NCBI GenBank assembly: GCA_023434855.1
Contig: JAEYSJ010000096.1
Location: 14,749 to 78,748 of the forward strand
Length of the DNA stretch: 64,000 nt
From: Bacillota bacterium
GTDB taxonomy: Bacteria > Bacillota_C > Negativicutes > JAEYSJ01
Direction: 5' to 3'
A model generated the notes under the pieces. It searched no databases. It was not told the origin of the DNA and saw nothing but the letters and a program-made list of their open reading frames with translations. The translations under genes were made by a program, and so were the position numbers. Below, one piece after another: positions 8,735 to 17,555 of the stretch (its first letter is position 1; each line of letters starts with the position of its first letter).

Positions 8735-8953
8735 TCAAATTAAATACAGCAATCCAATATAAATAATATAAAGAACGAACATAGCGCTAACCACTAACTT
8801 TATATAGTCAAATGTCTTCTTCTTAATACCATAAATTCTCAATGTATCATATACTGGATCGTGCTTGTCTCGTACGGTTATGTACAAATATTGGCATACT
8901 ACCCAAAATATTAAGAGTAAGCAAGAGAATAATATGAATAATAATGGAAACAA
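8735..8953 (-). CDS. Small membrane protein, two predicted helices
   Basis: Seventy-two residues with hydrophobic segments at about 3-27 and 52-71, separated by a charged loop (RDKHDPVYDTLRIYGIKKK). The composition is typical of a real membrane protein, but no family was recognised. There is no convincing ribosome site and the start (TTG) is uncertain. It is convergent with the toxin gene, and the stop codons are adjacent. Confidence 0.4.
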   Translation of the reverse strand: MFPLLFILFSCLLLIFWVVCQYLYITVRDKHDPVYDTLRIYGIKKKTFDYIKLVVSAMFVLYIIYIGLLYLI

Positions 8954-9041
8954 ATAACTACATTTTCGTCTAAATTGCGATGAGGGCTGGGGGAGTGTAG
9001 GTAATATCTTACAGAAAAAAGGAGATCAAAACGCTATCCAT

Positions 9042-11720
9042 TTAAGCATTTGTATTAAACTTGACAAGAAATGTTGTACCTTGCGGACCTGTAGCGACAT
9101 CGATAACGGCCTTATGCCTGACGACAATACCGTAACACACAGCCAGCCCCAGTCCTGTGCCGTTATCCTTAGTAGACAAAAACGGGGTACCAAGTTTATT
9201 GATAACCTTATTCGAAATACCTGGGCCTTCATCTCGGACTGATAATACGACTTCTTTTCCTTGACAGAAGGTAGTTATCATTAGCTTTTTTCCGCAAATG
9301 GACATAGCCTCCAACCCATTGCGGCACAAGTTCAAAATCAGCTGGCGGATTTCGCTGTCATCTAATAGTATCTTTGGCACGTTCTGCAAATCGAAGATAA
9401 TTTCCTTATCTAACTTTAATGCTTCTGCGTTTAACAACGGGCTTAAAGCAAGAAGGATGTCATTAATATCCTGAAACTTGAAATTGGCACTCCGTGGTTT
9501 GGCGACCGATAAATATTCTGTCAGAATATTATTTGCCCTGTCCAGTTCGCTCAGCATCAATTCATAATACTCATGATATTTGGCATTATGTTCTTTTTGG
9601 CTCAGCAGTTGTAAAAATCCCCTTACTGTGGTCATAGGATTGCGGACCTCATGGCTAATGCCTGCTGCCATTTGTCCGATAAGGTTCAGGCGGTCTAAGC
9701 GCGCTATTTCTTTTTCCATATTTTTTTGTTCGGTAATATCCTTATTAAATTCCAGCACTCCGATAGGATTGCTATATGCATCCCGCTTGAGTAGCCAGCA
9801 GCTTCTGACAATCACTTGACTGCCATCCCGCCTGGTTTGAGTCAGTTCACCCATCCAGCGCCCATTGCGCATAAGTTCTTCATTGATTTCCTGCAGTGGT
9901 CGGGGAAACTGCGTCCTCAGTAGCAGAGCGGCTTCCTTGCCTACAGCCTCGTCCTTTGTCCAATTGTATCCCAGCTCAGCGCCGTGATTCCAAAATACGA
10001 TGGCCCCATCAAGGTTCCGTTCGATAGTGTAATCAGGGTCAAGATCCAGCAGCCGTACCTGTTCTTTTAGCATCTCCGTATATTCCATTATTTTCTCTTC
10101 AGCCTGCTTTCGATCCTGGATATTGCGGAGAAAAACGGAAACCCCGCCATGCGCAGGATAAGCGTTAACCTCCAGCCATAGTCCCAATCGGTCGCAGAAG
10201 GTTTCAAAATGGACCGGGACTTGGCTGCTTACCATTCGATGGTAGTACCGATATAACCGGGACTCCTCAAAAACAGGGAATACATCCCACACCACTTTAC
10301 CTAGCAGCTGCTCTTGCGGCTTATGCCACAAACGCTCAGCTTCTTTGTTAAAGTAAGTAAACCGGCCTTCGCTGTCAAGGGCAAAAAATCCTTCGGTGAT
10401 ACTTTCAAGAATATGTCTTATTTTATCATTGCTGTACTGTAGTTCCGCTGATAAGTTTTCCAAAGTGGTATAAGATCGCGAAAACCTTGTGGATAAAGCC
10501 AGCGACTGAAAAAAAATAAACACAAACAGTCCCACCGGCACCATTTCCCCGGTGAAAATTAGACCATTGGCATACAGAATGTCATTGACCACAGTAGCGA
10601 CTAAGATCGCCACACCCAGGACGAAATTCTCTGCGCCTTCTTTTCTTGCTATTACGGCTTTGACCAAAATTGTGCCAACATGCAAACAAGCCAACAGCGT
10701 AAAGAAATCATACCATAGTAAAGTACGGCCAAAGAATTTAACCGGCGTTAAAACTACCGGTATGCTAAACAGCAGGCCAATTGTGATAAAAGCATTCGGT
10801 ATTTTAGCTGGCGTATCGGAATCGTATAAATGGTAAATAAACATGACAAAAACGGGTACTGATAAATAATAAGATAAGTATTCGATTTTCAGGAGCAATT
10901 CCCACTGCAGAGTAGGAAACATCCTCATGATAACCATCCCGCCGGTAGTCATGGTTCTTATGGCAATCAACAGACAGAACAGCCCAAAATATAAAGCCGG
11001 CTTATCTTGTCTGCGCAGCATATAGAATCCGAAATGATATAGGGACATAATGAGAAAGATGCCCAATAAAAACATTTCGAAGCCTATCTGCTTTTCTTGC
11101 AGCTTTTGCACTGTTTCCTCACGGCCAAACTGCAAAATGGACTTGATCCCGCCTTTGTGATGCGCGAAATTCGATACCTGAATAATAAGTTCAATATTCG
11201 GACTGTCGGTGTAAAAATTCACAATCTGCGGCAAATATTGCGGCTTACTCTCGGCTGGTGACTGACCGATTACCCCTACTGAGCGTAACAGTTGCCCGTT
11301 TATGTATAAATTATACGCGGTGGCTATATCCGGTACTTTTATCGCCACATATTGGTTCGGTGCTGGAAGCCTGATATTCAAGCGGTATGTTGCGAACCCA
11401 TCACCAGTTGGACTGATTCCGGATTTATAATTATTCCACATATCAGGCACCGCAAAGAAGTCAACCTGGAGTGGCCTTTTTTCATCACTGAAATCAGACG
11501 GTCCCAAAAACTGCCACCAATAAAATTCCCATTGACCATTCAGGTTGACAGTCTCGCCACCATCTAAATCCCATCGTGATAAATCAATTACGCCATTGAC
11601 GGCCTGAGGAGGTTTGGCATGCATGGTTTCATAGTTGAAATAGTTAAATAAGCCAATGGCTACTATTATTACGCTAGCCATTGGCAGACGCCAATATTTA
11701 TTTTCTACGGTCTTCCACAT
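9042..11720 (-). CDS. Membrane sensor histidine kinase (7TMR-DISM, PAS-PAS, HisKA, HATPase)
   Basis: An 892-residue hybrid sensor without a receiver domain. After an N-terminal membrane segment (about 14-30), an extracellular beta-sandwich 7TMR-DISM domain spans about 40-190 and likely binds a carbohydrate or other small ligand. Seven membrane helices follow (about 215-415). Two PAS domains come next (about 440-545, with TEGFFALDSEGRFTYFN, and about 560-680). The HisKA box GISHEVRNPMTT places the phospho-accepting His at residue 690. The ATPase region has LILNLCRNGLEAM (N box), DEGPGIS (G1) and GTGLGLAV (G2). This resembles the KinA-E-like orphan kinases of spore formers. No response regulator is adjacent, so the partner is unknown. 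Confidence 0.9.
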   Translation of the reverse strand: MWKTVENKYWRLPMASVIIVAIGLFNYFNYETMHAKPPQAVNGVIDLSRWDLDGGETVNLNGQWEFYWWQFLGPSDFSDEKRPLQVDFFAVPDMWNNYKSGISPTGDGFATYRLNIRLPAPNQYVAIKVPDIATAYNLYINGQLLRSVGVIGQSPAESKPQYLPQIVNFYTDSPNIELIIQVSNFAHHKGGIKSILQFGREETVQKLQEKQIGFEMFLLGIFLIMSLYHFGFYMLRRQDKPALYFGLFCLLIAIRTMTTGGMVIMRMFPTLQWELLLKIEYLSYYLSVPVFVMFIYHLYDSDTPAKIPNAFITIGLLFSIPVVLTPVKFFGRTLLWYDFFTLLACLHVGTILVKAVIARKEGAENFVLGVAILVATVVNDILYANGLIFTGEMVPVGLFVFIFFQSLALSTRFSRSYTTLENLSAELQYSNDKIRHILESITEGFFALDSEGRFTYFNKEAERLWHKPQEQLLGKVVWDVFPVFEESRLYRYYHRMVSSQVPVHFETFCDRLGLWLEVNAYPAHGGVSVFLRNIQDRKQAEEKIMEYTEMLKEQVRLLDLDPDYTIERNLDGAIVFWNHGAELGYNWTKDEAVGKEAALLLRTQFPRPLQEINEELMRNGRWMGELTQTRRDGSQVIVRSCWLLKRDAYSNPIGVLEFNKDITEQKNMEKEIARLDRLNLIGQMAAGISHEVRNPMTTVRGFLQLLSQKEHNAKYHEYYELMLSELDRANNILTEYLSVAKPRSANFKFQDINDILLALSPLLNAEALKLDKEIIFDLQNVPKILLDDSEIRQLILNLCRNGLEAMSICGKKLMITTFCQGKEVVLSVRDEGPGISNKVINKLGTPFLSTKDNGTGLGLAVCYGIVVRHKAVIDVATGPQGTTFLVKFNTNA

Positions 11721-11925
11721 TACTACGGTATCCTCTCTTTAGCGATTGCTGGAACGCTTACTTGTTTTTTCCCCATCCTATTACAGTAAATACTAAATTT
11801 TTACATTGTTGTATAATTCCATAATTTATTGAATACTCCTGCATTATGACGGTGCGTGGATTTAAAACTTTATTATTCTGGATTTATGATCTATGTCATA
11901 ATGAGTCAAAGTTGCAATAAAGATC

Positions 11926-11966
11926 AAAACACCTTATCCTGGTTTTTATCAGGATAAGGTGTTTTT
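11926..11966 (+). terminator. Strong terminator or attenuator upstream of the deiminase-like gene
   Basis: A 16-bp stem (11926-11941 with 11950-11965) ending in a T run. No plus-strand gene lies upstream, since the neighbour is the kinase on the other strand. It may therefore attenuate a leader transcript of the gene at 12053 or end a small RNA. Confidence 0.6.
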
Positions 11967-12052
11967 GATTTGTTTAAAGCAGTATATACTGTTACTGGTA
12001 TTGGAGACAATATACATATTATATTACGCAAAGCAAAGCACGGAGGTAGGAA

Positions 12053-12970
12053 GTGACCTTATTATCAACTTATGGTGCAGAAAATTTCGGTAGGCTAAAA
12101 ACGGTGATGCTGCACAGACCGTTTCATTCAATACTTGATATCAACTCTATAACGATGGGCTATTATTTGTTTGATGCCATACCAGATGCAGAAAGGTACA
12201 TGGATGAACATGACCAGTATAGGAAACTCTTGCAAAAGCAAGATATTTCCACTTTGGAACTGAGTGATTTCGTTTATGAAAACAGAAATCTAATGGATAC
12301 TCTGGCCAGTTTACCCTATCTTAACGATAGTTCGGTAATATCACGGTTCGGAACGATTTTATCACAAATGGGTGGCGGGCGACAGGGTGAGGAAATAGTT
12401 GTCAGGGAGGCATTAACCAACCTGGGAATACCGATTGTTTTTGAATTTTCTCCAATAGATCACTTTGAAGGCTGCCTTATTTTACCGGAACGGCTTTTTA
12501 TTGCTTGTACTGAACGCCATCGCCGTGCATCAATTGAAAAATTTTTACCAACGGCGGTGTCATTATTTGGGGAAGTAATTTATGTTGAGTGCCCCAAAGC
12601 CAGGCGCTTCATGCATGCTGACATGGTTTACGGCCAGATAAATGAAAATCTTGCTTTGGCTTTCCTGCCTGCCTTTCTTGAAACGTACAGTATCACCGAT
12701 AAAGGTGCAAAAGAAATAGATTTTACAAAGCATATGTTCGAAAATGGTATAGAAATAATAAGCATATCTGACCAGGAACAAAAAAACTGGGGCTGCTCTT
12801 TCGTTCCTTTAGACCCCCGTCGAATCATCCACTACGATATTGCCCTTTCTGTGCAAACCAGTAAGGCCCTAAGCGCGAAAGGTGTTGAGGTAATTGAATT
12901 TCATCCCAACGCCCTTTTGGCAGGTGGTGGTAGTTTACGATGTTTGACATTACAAATCTTAAGAGAATAG
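12053..12970 (+). CDS. Arginine deiminase-like amidinotransferase-fold enzyme
   Basis: A 305-residue member of the guanidino-group-modifying superfamily (five-bladed pentein fold). Landmarks are HFEGCLILPERLFIACTERH (the Glu and substrate loop), the catalytic His-x-Asp in FMHADMVYG, and the terminal nucleophile in GGSLRCLTLQ (Cys about residue 297). This fits arginine deiminases or dimethylarginine/agmatine relatives, but the N-terminal part is shorter and different from classical ArcA (about 410 residues), so the substrate is open. GGAGG lies just before a GTG start. The gene is not in an arc operon and is preceded by a possible attenuator. Confidence 0.75.
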   Translation: MTLLSTYGAENFGRLKTVMLHRPFHSILDINSITMGYYLFDAIPDAERYMDEHDQYRKLLQKQDISTLELSDFVYENRNLMDTLASLPYLNDSSVISRFGTILSQMGGGRQGEEIVVREALTNLGIPIVFEFSPIDHFEGCLILPERLFIACTERHRRASIEKFLPTAVSLFGEVIYVECPKARRFMHADMVYGQINENLALAFLPAFLETYSITDKGAKEIDFTKHMFENGIEIISISDQEQKNWGCSFVPLDPRRIIHYDIALSVQTSKALSAKGVEVIEFHPNALLAGGGSLRCLTLQILRE

Positions 12971-13492
12971 TTGATAATTACTGACTTCGTCGTAACGAGT
13001 TCAATTTTAGATGAGGGGTGAACTCTGAGACGGCATTTTACGGATCATAAGGCGAAATATAGTCTCAGAAACTCGGAGAACTGCAAATGAATTTCTTTTT
13101 ATTAGTTCTATATGTGCGCGGTAGCAAAGTAAAACACCTGCTGAATTGTATAATGGCAGGTGTTTTACTTGCTTACAAGCCTATGTCAACGTGGAATTGT
13201 TAGCATCTCAAAGGTATCAGGGATCATTGCCGGTCGACCGCTTTGTTTGGTAGTAGAACTCATCTTAGCGGTAACAGTGTAGATATTATGGTTCTTAGGA
13301 TCGAGCGCAAAAAGTCCGCGCACGCTCTGGCTTTGTTCTTTGCGTGGATGTGCTTAATATAGTTTTACACTGGGGAGAATGTGTTTCGCCCGTGTGAAGG
13401 AAATTGAGAAAGGTAAGTTGAATTTTCTGAGTGGAGAAGTAAAAGCTGGGTCGGGGGTCCAGCTCAGTAATATAGAAAAGGAGAAAGTAATT
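12971..13492. other. Intergenic region with a decayed minus-strand gene fragment
   Basis: A minus-strand frame at 13186-13353 reads like a genuine protein end (RGLFALDPKNHNIYTVTAKM and SGRPAMIPDTFEMLTIPR, then stop) but is closed upstream by a stop and lacks a start. The family was not recognised. A 15-bp perfect inverted repeat (13127-13141 and 13156-13170) sits next to it. In-frame codons before 13493 are not counted as part of the YihY gene. Confidence 0.35.
13127..13170. repeat. Perfect 15-bp inverted repeat
   Basis: AAGTAAAACACCTGC and its exact reverse complement, separated by 14 bases. It has no clear T run, so it may be a terminator at the end of the deiminase-like gene or a protein-binding palindrome. 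Confidence 0.5.
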
Positions 13493-14338
13493 ATGCTAAA
13501 AAAGTTAAGAAGTTCTATAGTATCTAAATATATAGAACAACTAGCTTGTAGATATAGGGATGATGAATTAGCATCAATGAGTGCCCAAATCGCCTATTAC
13601 TTGATACTAGCATTCCCTCCTTTTTTGTTTTTCCTGATAAATTTATTAAGTTTTACCCCGCTAACAAATAGATTGTTAATTGCAAACTTTAATACCATTC
13701 TCCCTAAAGATACTGCCGTTTTGGTAAAAAATATGTTGGTACAGACTGCGCAGGCAAATGGTACACCGCTTTTACTTTTGGGCATGATCGGAAGCCTTTG
13801 GGCTGCATCGCAAGGAATGTCTGCTATTATACGAGGGCTTAATCATTCCTATGGTGTGAAGGAAACTCGAAATTATATTAAACGTAATCTTATAGCTTTG
13901 ATTTCCACCACAGGCGTGTCAGCTATGATAATATTTTCGTTTTTCATGATTGTATTTGGAAGAGTTATAGGATCAAATATTTTTGGGCTAATCGAAAAAA
14001 AATCTTTATTCTATACCTTTTGGCCATTTTTACAATATGGTATTTCTCTTGCCTTTATGCTAGTCACATTTTATTTAATATATAAGTATTTGCCGAATAG
14101 ACAATTGAATGGTAATAGTATTATAGCAGGAACTATTTTTGCAACTTTTAGTTGGGTTTGCGCGTCGTTATTATTTTCTTTCTATGTAAATAATTTTTCG
14201 AGTTTTGAACAGGTTTACGGAAGTTTGGGCGGGGTTTTTGCTTTAATTATCTGGCTATACATTAGCGCTTTAATTACCCTCCTTGGGGGAGAATTGAATG
14301 CTATTATAGATAATTTTCAAGACAAGGAAAAGCCTTAG
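13493..14338 (+). CDS. YihY/BrkB-family inner membrane protein
   Basis: A 281-residue polytopic protein of the YihY/UPF0761 family. It shows the family start (SAQIAYYLILAFPPFLFFLI), the SLWAASQGMSAIIRGLN segment and the end (GSLGGVFALIIWLYISALI, then GGELNA). Six membrane segments are visible. The frame is open upstream to 13379, but AAGGAGAAAGTAATT directly precedes the ATG at 13493 and the family begins there. The family was once annotated as ribonuclease BN or serum-resistance BrkB; the current view is a membrane protein of unclear transport role. Confidence 0.88.
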   Translation: MLKKLRSSIVSKYIEQLACRYRDDELASMSAQIAYYLILAFPPFLFFLINLLSFTPLTNRLLIANFNTILPKDTAVLVKNMLVQTAQANGTPLLLLGMIGSLWAASQGMSAIIRGLNHSYGVKETRNYIKRNLIALISTTGVSAMIIFSFFMIVFGRVIGSNIFGLIEKKSLFYTFWPFLQYGISLAFMLVTFYLIYKYLPNRQLNGNSIIAGTIFATFSWVCASLLFSFYVNNFSSFEQVYGSLGGVFALIIWLYISALITLLGGELNAIIDNFQDKEKP

Positions 14339-14426
14339 AAATTAAGTGTGGGCTAGGCACAATAAGTATTACTGTATTTTCTTAGCGTACGTTTTGCGCG
14401 TTTTGTTGGCGCGACCCCTATAAGTC

Positions 14427-14469
14427 AAAAAAAGGCGTCATGGTGGTTTCCCACTATAACGCCTTTTTT
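14427..14469. terminator. Bidirectional terminator between yihY-like gene and mosA
   Basis: AAAAAAGGCGT pairs with ACGCCTTTTTT around an inner GGTGG/CCCAC hairpin. It is flanked by A and T runs and serves the two convergent genes. Confidence 0.75.
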
Positions 14470-14488
14470 GAATTTAATCGTTTAGGTC

Positions 14489-15322
14489 TTATGGGCGCGC
14501 TGCACCGGTACGAATAATGGTTCCTACATGCTGTCCACGCAGAGCTGCAGTGAGTCGGCCCGGCACCAGTCCGTTAACAATTTGCACTTTTTGAATGTGG
14601 CGCGCGTTTGCCATGACTTCAAGAAGAGTACGGTCGACCGGCAATGTGCCTGTTTGTTTCGCAAGTTCGTCATAACTTATTTCGTCAATAAGCTTCGCGT
14701 TCTTTCCTTCAGGGCCATTGGGGTCGGAGCTGTAGACCCCATCCACATCCTCAACAATCGTAAGACCGGCTGCTCCAAGCGCATCCGCGATAAGGAAAGC
14801 GCCGGTGTCCGACTGGTGTATCGGTAAACGGGAGGTCGTAAACTCATGGTTGTGGTAAGGCGGAAAGGCGCTACCCACGACTGCCGGGGCACTGGCAAGG
14901 TGGATCGCTAGTTGGCTTGAGATGGTGGGTTTCTCGACGTAGGAAACGAAGTTCTGCGCGAGCAACTCTGCCAGGATATGACCGTTCTGACCCGCTTCAC
15001 TGGCGGCAAGAGGAGCCAGCGAACCAACCGGAAGGCCGAGATCAAGACCGACACCGTAAAGATGACGGGCGCGGATACCGGCCCCAGTCAGAATGAGCAG
15101 GCGATGTTCCGGAAGGACTTTCCGGATCTCATCCACAATGGGAAGGATCGCATCCCGGCCACGGTCAAAGATGGAGCGCCCTCCGAGCTTTATGACCTGC
15201 AGCCAGGGGAGAAGCTGCATAGGGCGCACACCCGCGACGGGGCAGGTGAGCGATCCGTCGAGGAGAGTCTGCCGAGCGAGCGCAGAAGAAACGTGTTTAA
15301 TATTGTTAGCTGTGTTTGTCAT
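14489..15322 (-). CDS. mosA: Molybdenum storage protein, alpha subunit
   Basis: A 277-residue amino-acid-kinase-fold protein matching the Azotobacter MoSto alpha subunit almost end to end. Examples are [54 protein letters not shown] and the end [20 protein letters not shown]. In MoSto an alpha3-beta3 cage hydrolyses ATP to pack polyoxomolybdate or tungstate clusters in the cytoplasm. It is the second gene of a mosB-mosA pair, with 13 bases between them. AAGGAGG precedes the ATG. The gene is distinctly more GC-rich than its surroundings. UMP kinase (pyrH) is a distant relative, but the match to MosA is far more specific. Confidence 0.93.
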   Translation of the reverse strand: MTNTANNIKHVSSALARQTLLDGSLTCPVAGVRPMQLLPWLQVIKLGGRSIFDRGRDAILPIVDEIRKVLPEHRLLILTGAGIRARHLYGVGLDLGLPVGSLAPLAASEAGQNGHILAELLAQNFVSYVEKPTISSQLAIHLASAPAVVGSAFPPYHNHEFTTSRLPIHQSDTGAFLIADALGAAGLTIVEDVDGVYSSDPNGPEGKNAKLIDEISYDELAKQTGTLPVDRTLLEVMANARHIQKVQIVNGLVPGRLTAALRGQHVGTIIRTGAARP

Positions 15323-15335
15323 TTATAGTACCTCC

Positions 15336-16148
15336 TTAATCTGCAGTTATAATGGTTCCGACGTGCTCGCCAGCGAGCGCGCGTGTCAGGTTGCCGGGAA
15401 CAAGGCCGTTCACGATCTGCACCTGGCGGACATGGCGGGCTTCCTTGAGAAGGTCAAGTACAGGAAACTCAAGGATAGAATCCTGTAATCCCTTCGCCTT
15501 CATCTCATCCACCGAGATCTTCGGGATAAATGTTGCGCCTTTTGTTGTCTTGGGATTGGCGGTATAAAGGCCGTTTTCATCCTTTACATAGATCATCGCC
15601 TTGCACCCAAACTGTTCCGCAACAAGGAAGCAACCGGCATCAGTGCGGTAGGGTGGAATGACATTTTCGGTAGCCGGCCGTATCCAGAGGCCGTATGGGG
15701 GCATGCCGCTGAAGATAACTGCATTCACTTCAGCCAGGTAAAGCGGAATCGCAGAGAGTCCGGCGTTGCCGACCGATGAAATGCCGTATTTGGCAAGAAG
15801 TTGTCCAAGCATCTCAGCGTTCTGATTTGCGACCGAGGCGCCCAGTTCTGAGAGTACACCGGCAGGCAGGTTGAGACCGGACGCAATCGAGTAGAGATGC
15901 CGGGCCCGTGTCCCTGCGCCTGTTCCGATCATCATTTTGTGATTCTTGCGAGCCGCGACAATCTCATCAACAAGCGGGTAAACAGCCGCCCGTCCGCGGT
16001 CAATGAAGCTCTGGCCGCCGATCTTTACAACCGTTGCGTCCGGCAGAATCCGGTAGTCTTCCGCACGCTCCGCCGCTTCGCGGAGCTCCGGATCGGACAG
16101 ATGCCTCTGTTTCAAAAGCTCTTCGAGTTCTATTATAGTGTTATCCAT
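15336..16148 (-). CDS. mosB: Molybdenum storage protein, beta subunit
   Basis: A 270-residue partner of MosA. It carries the MosB hallmarks DATVVKIGGQSFIDRGRAAV, VDEIVAARKNHKMMIGTGAG, NAVIFSGMPPYGLW, PPYRTDAGCFLVAEQFGCK and ISVDEMKAKGLQDSILEFPV. It is transcribed first, with AAGGAGGC before the ATG. Both subunits together should form the heterohexameric cage; beta carries an ATP site as in the Azotobacter protein. No mod transport genes or nitrogenase genes lie in this window. The GC-rich codon use of both genes points to horizontal transfer. Confidence 0.93.
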   Translation of the reverse strand: MDNTIIELEELLKQRHLSDPELREAAERAEDYRILPDATVVKIGGQSFIDRGRAAVYPLVDEIVAARKNHKMMIGTGAGTRARHLYSIASGLNLPAGVLSELGASVANQNAEMLGQLLAKYGISSVGNAGLSAIPLYLAEVNAVIFSGMPPYGLWIRPATENVIPPYRTDAGCFLVAEQFGCKAMIYVKDENGLYTANPKTTKGATFIPKISVDEMKAKGLQDSILEFPVLDLLKEARHVRQVQIVNGLVPGNLTRALAGEHVGTIITAD

Positions 16149-16599
16149 AGAAAAGCCTCCTTAAAGTATAAATTTATAATTAAGATGGTGCTGTTTGAAG
16201 CACTCTCTACTCCATATAATAGCAGCAAAGTTATCATATGTATAATTGTATATTGATATGGTTGTCATAGGGGAAAACCTATACATTACATCCTGGTATA
16301 TATTAAAGCGTCTCGCTATAAGCAAAATGTGAGAAAAGAGAAGAGAAAAGAAAAGATAAAAATCCATCATTAGGCTTGCAACAGATAGGACAAATGAACG
16401 AGTTACCTGGATAGTCCATTAACCAGTGGAAGAGGGCCAGGTAATCTGGTAATTCGGGTTGTAACAGAGGATGATGGTGAATATCGAAGTGAGAAGGAGT
16501 AAGATTTTGTGGTACGATAAATTTTACATATGCAAAGACGCCCTTCAGCTTGAAGTGGCGTCTTCTTTATATTTTAAAAATTTGTATTCATTTTATTGG
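16149..16599. other. Upstream region of mosBA
   Basis: No supported gene. A minus-strand frame ending at 16303 contains a CPICCKP stretch but has no start or ribosome site. A hairpin at about 16535-16568 (AAGACGCC, inner CTTCA/TGAAG, GGCGTCTT, then T-rich) looks like a plus-strand terminator with no gene before it. A convincing ModE-type molybdate operator (paired TATATA half-sites) was looked for and not found. Confidence 0.35.
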
Positions 16600-16956
16600 T
16601 TATTTGATTTCTTTAACTACTTTTATTTTAATAATGTCAGTCTTTACGGGGATAGTCTCATTTTTATGATAAAGTTCAAATTTTATTTGTCCCTGCCCTT
16701 CCTTTAATCCAATGAATTTCCAAATTCTTTTTCCCGGGAGCCAAGTTTCACCAGCATTACCTGTGGAATGATATAACGAGGTACCTTCAACCAGTTTATA
16801 AATTCCGGAAAAATCATCTTTATAGACCCATCTATAGAGACGTAAATAATTCTCATCTACTATATACCATCCTAGCTGACCATTTAACGGTATTTCATTA
16901 ACAGTTAAAACATCAAGTAGGATACCATTTTCGTGTAAAATATTATTTTCTTTCAT
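16600..16956 (-). CDS. Possible chagasin-like (I42) protease inhibitor
   Basis: A 118-residue, beta-rich protein. The stretch TGNAGETWLPGKRIWKFIGL, then QGQIKFELYHKNE, resembles the central and last loops of the chagasin/amoebiasin family, which inhibits papain-type cysteine proteases. The canonical NPTTG loop is replaced by STGNAG, and the RPW loop is not clear. No signal peptide is present, so it would be cytoplasmic. A GGGGG ribosome site precedes the ATG. The family assignment is tentative; otherwise hypothetical. Confidence 0.5.
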   Translation of the reverse strand: MKENNILHENGILLDVLTVNEIPLNGQLGWYIVDENYLRLYRWVYKDDFSGIYKLVEGTSLYHSTGNAGETWLPGKRIWKFIGLKEGQGQIKFELYHKNETIPVKTDIIKIKVVKEIK

Positions 16957-17555
16957 ATAAACCCCCGAATTTTATTGGTATAACAAGATAAACACGGTTA
17001 CTTGTTATACTTAAATATATTACATTATCCGCCAGGAAGCCGTCATTTCACGAATATATGACTAGTTAACATATTGCTGTTGGTCTTAAAATCACCGCCA
17101 GTAAATAATGGGCTGATCTATTCTATGCGAAATAATGAGTATTGGCGAAAATAACAAATTTATTGCTTATAAAAATCACTGTTCAAAAAACAGAGCATAT
17201 GCGATGGAAGTTAGCTATATCCTATAACCCAATAGAGTTACTATCGGGAAAAGGTTTGCTTCCTATATATTTTAGAGGATTTTTGTGTTATGGGATTGAA
17301 AGTTTTGATAAGTGACCATCTTACAGCTCGACTAAACTTCAGTTGTGGTTAAGACCGCACATGAAGTTAAGTCTCTCTTTATAAGATCGCGGTGTTTTCT
17401 TTTGCATCCGGAAGAACTATCGAACCGCCCGCGATACAGGCCCAGCAATGCATCGTGATGTGCGTGGGGGAGCATATAACAGTGATTTTTGTAGAAGATA
17501 TTACTACAAGCTTTAGTAAAAGTGTGTTTTTACGACAGAGAGGAGGAATATTTCT
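16957..17555 (+). other. Leader region upstream of the phosphohexomutase gene
   Basis: No supported gene. A hairpin at about 17336-17369 (AACTTCA paired with TGAAGTT around TGTGGT/ACCGCACA) is followed by an alternative GACCGC...GCGGT pairing and a T-rich stretch near 17393-17402. It could be an attenuator or unrecognised riboswitch for the gene at 17556. Minus-strand frames here have no ribosome site. Confidence 0.3.

Noticed and set aside
15093..15488. Plus-strand frames opposite mosA/mosB
   Set aside because: Shadow frames of GC-rich genes; the minus-strand MosA/MosB match is decisive.
16149..16330. ModE-type molybdate operator before mosBA
   Set aside because: Searched by eye for paired TATATA half-sites; only weak single halves found.
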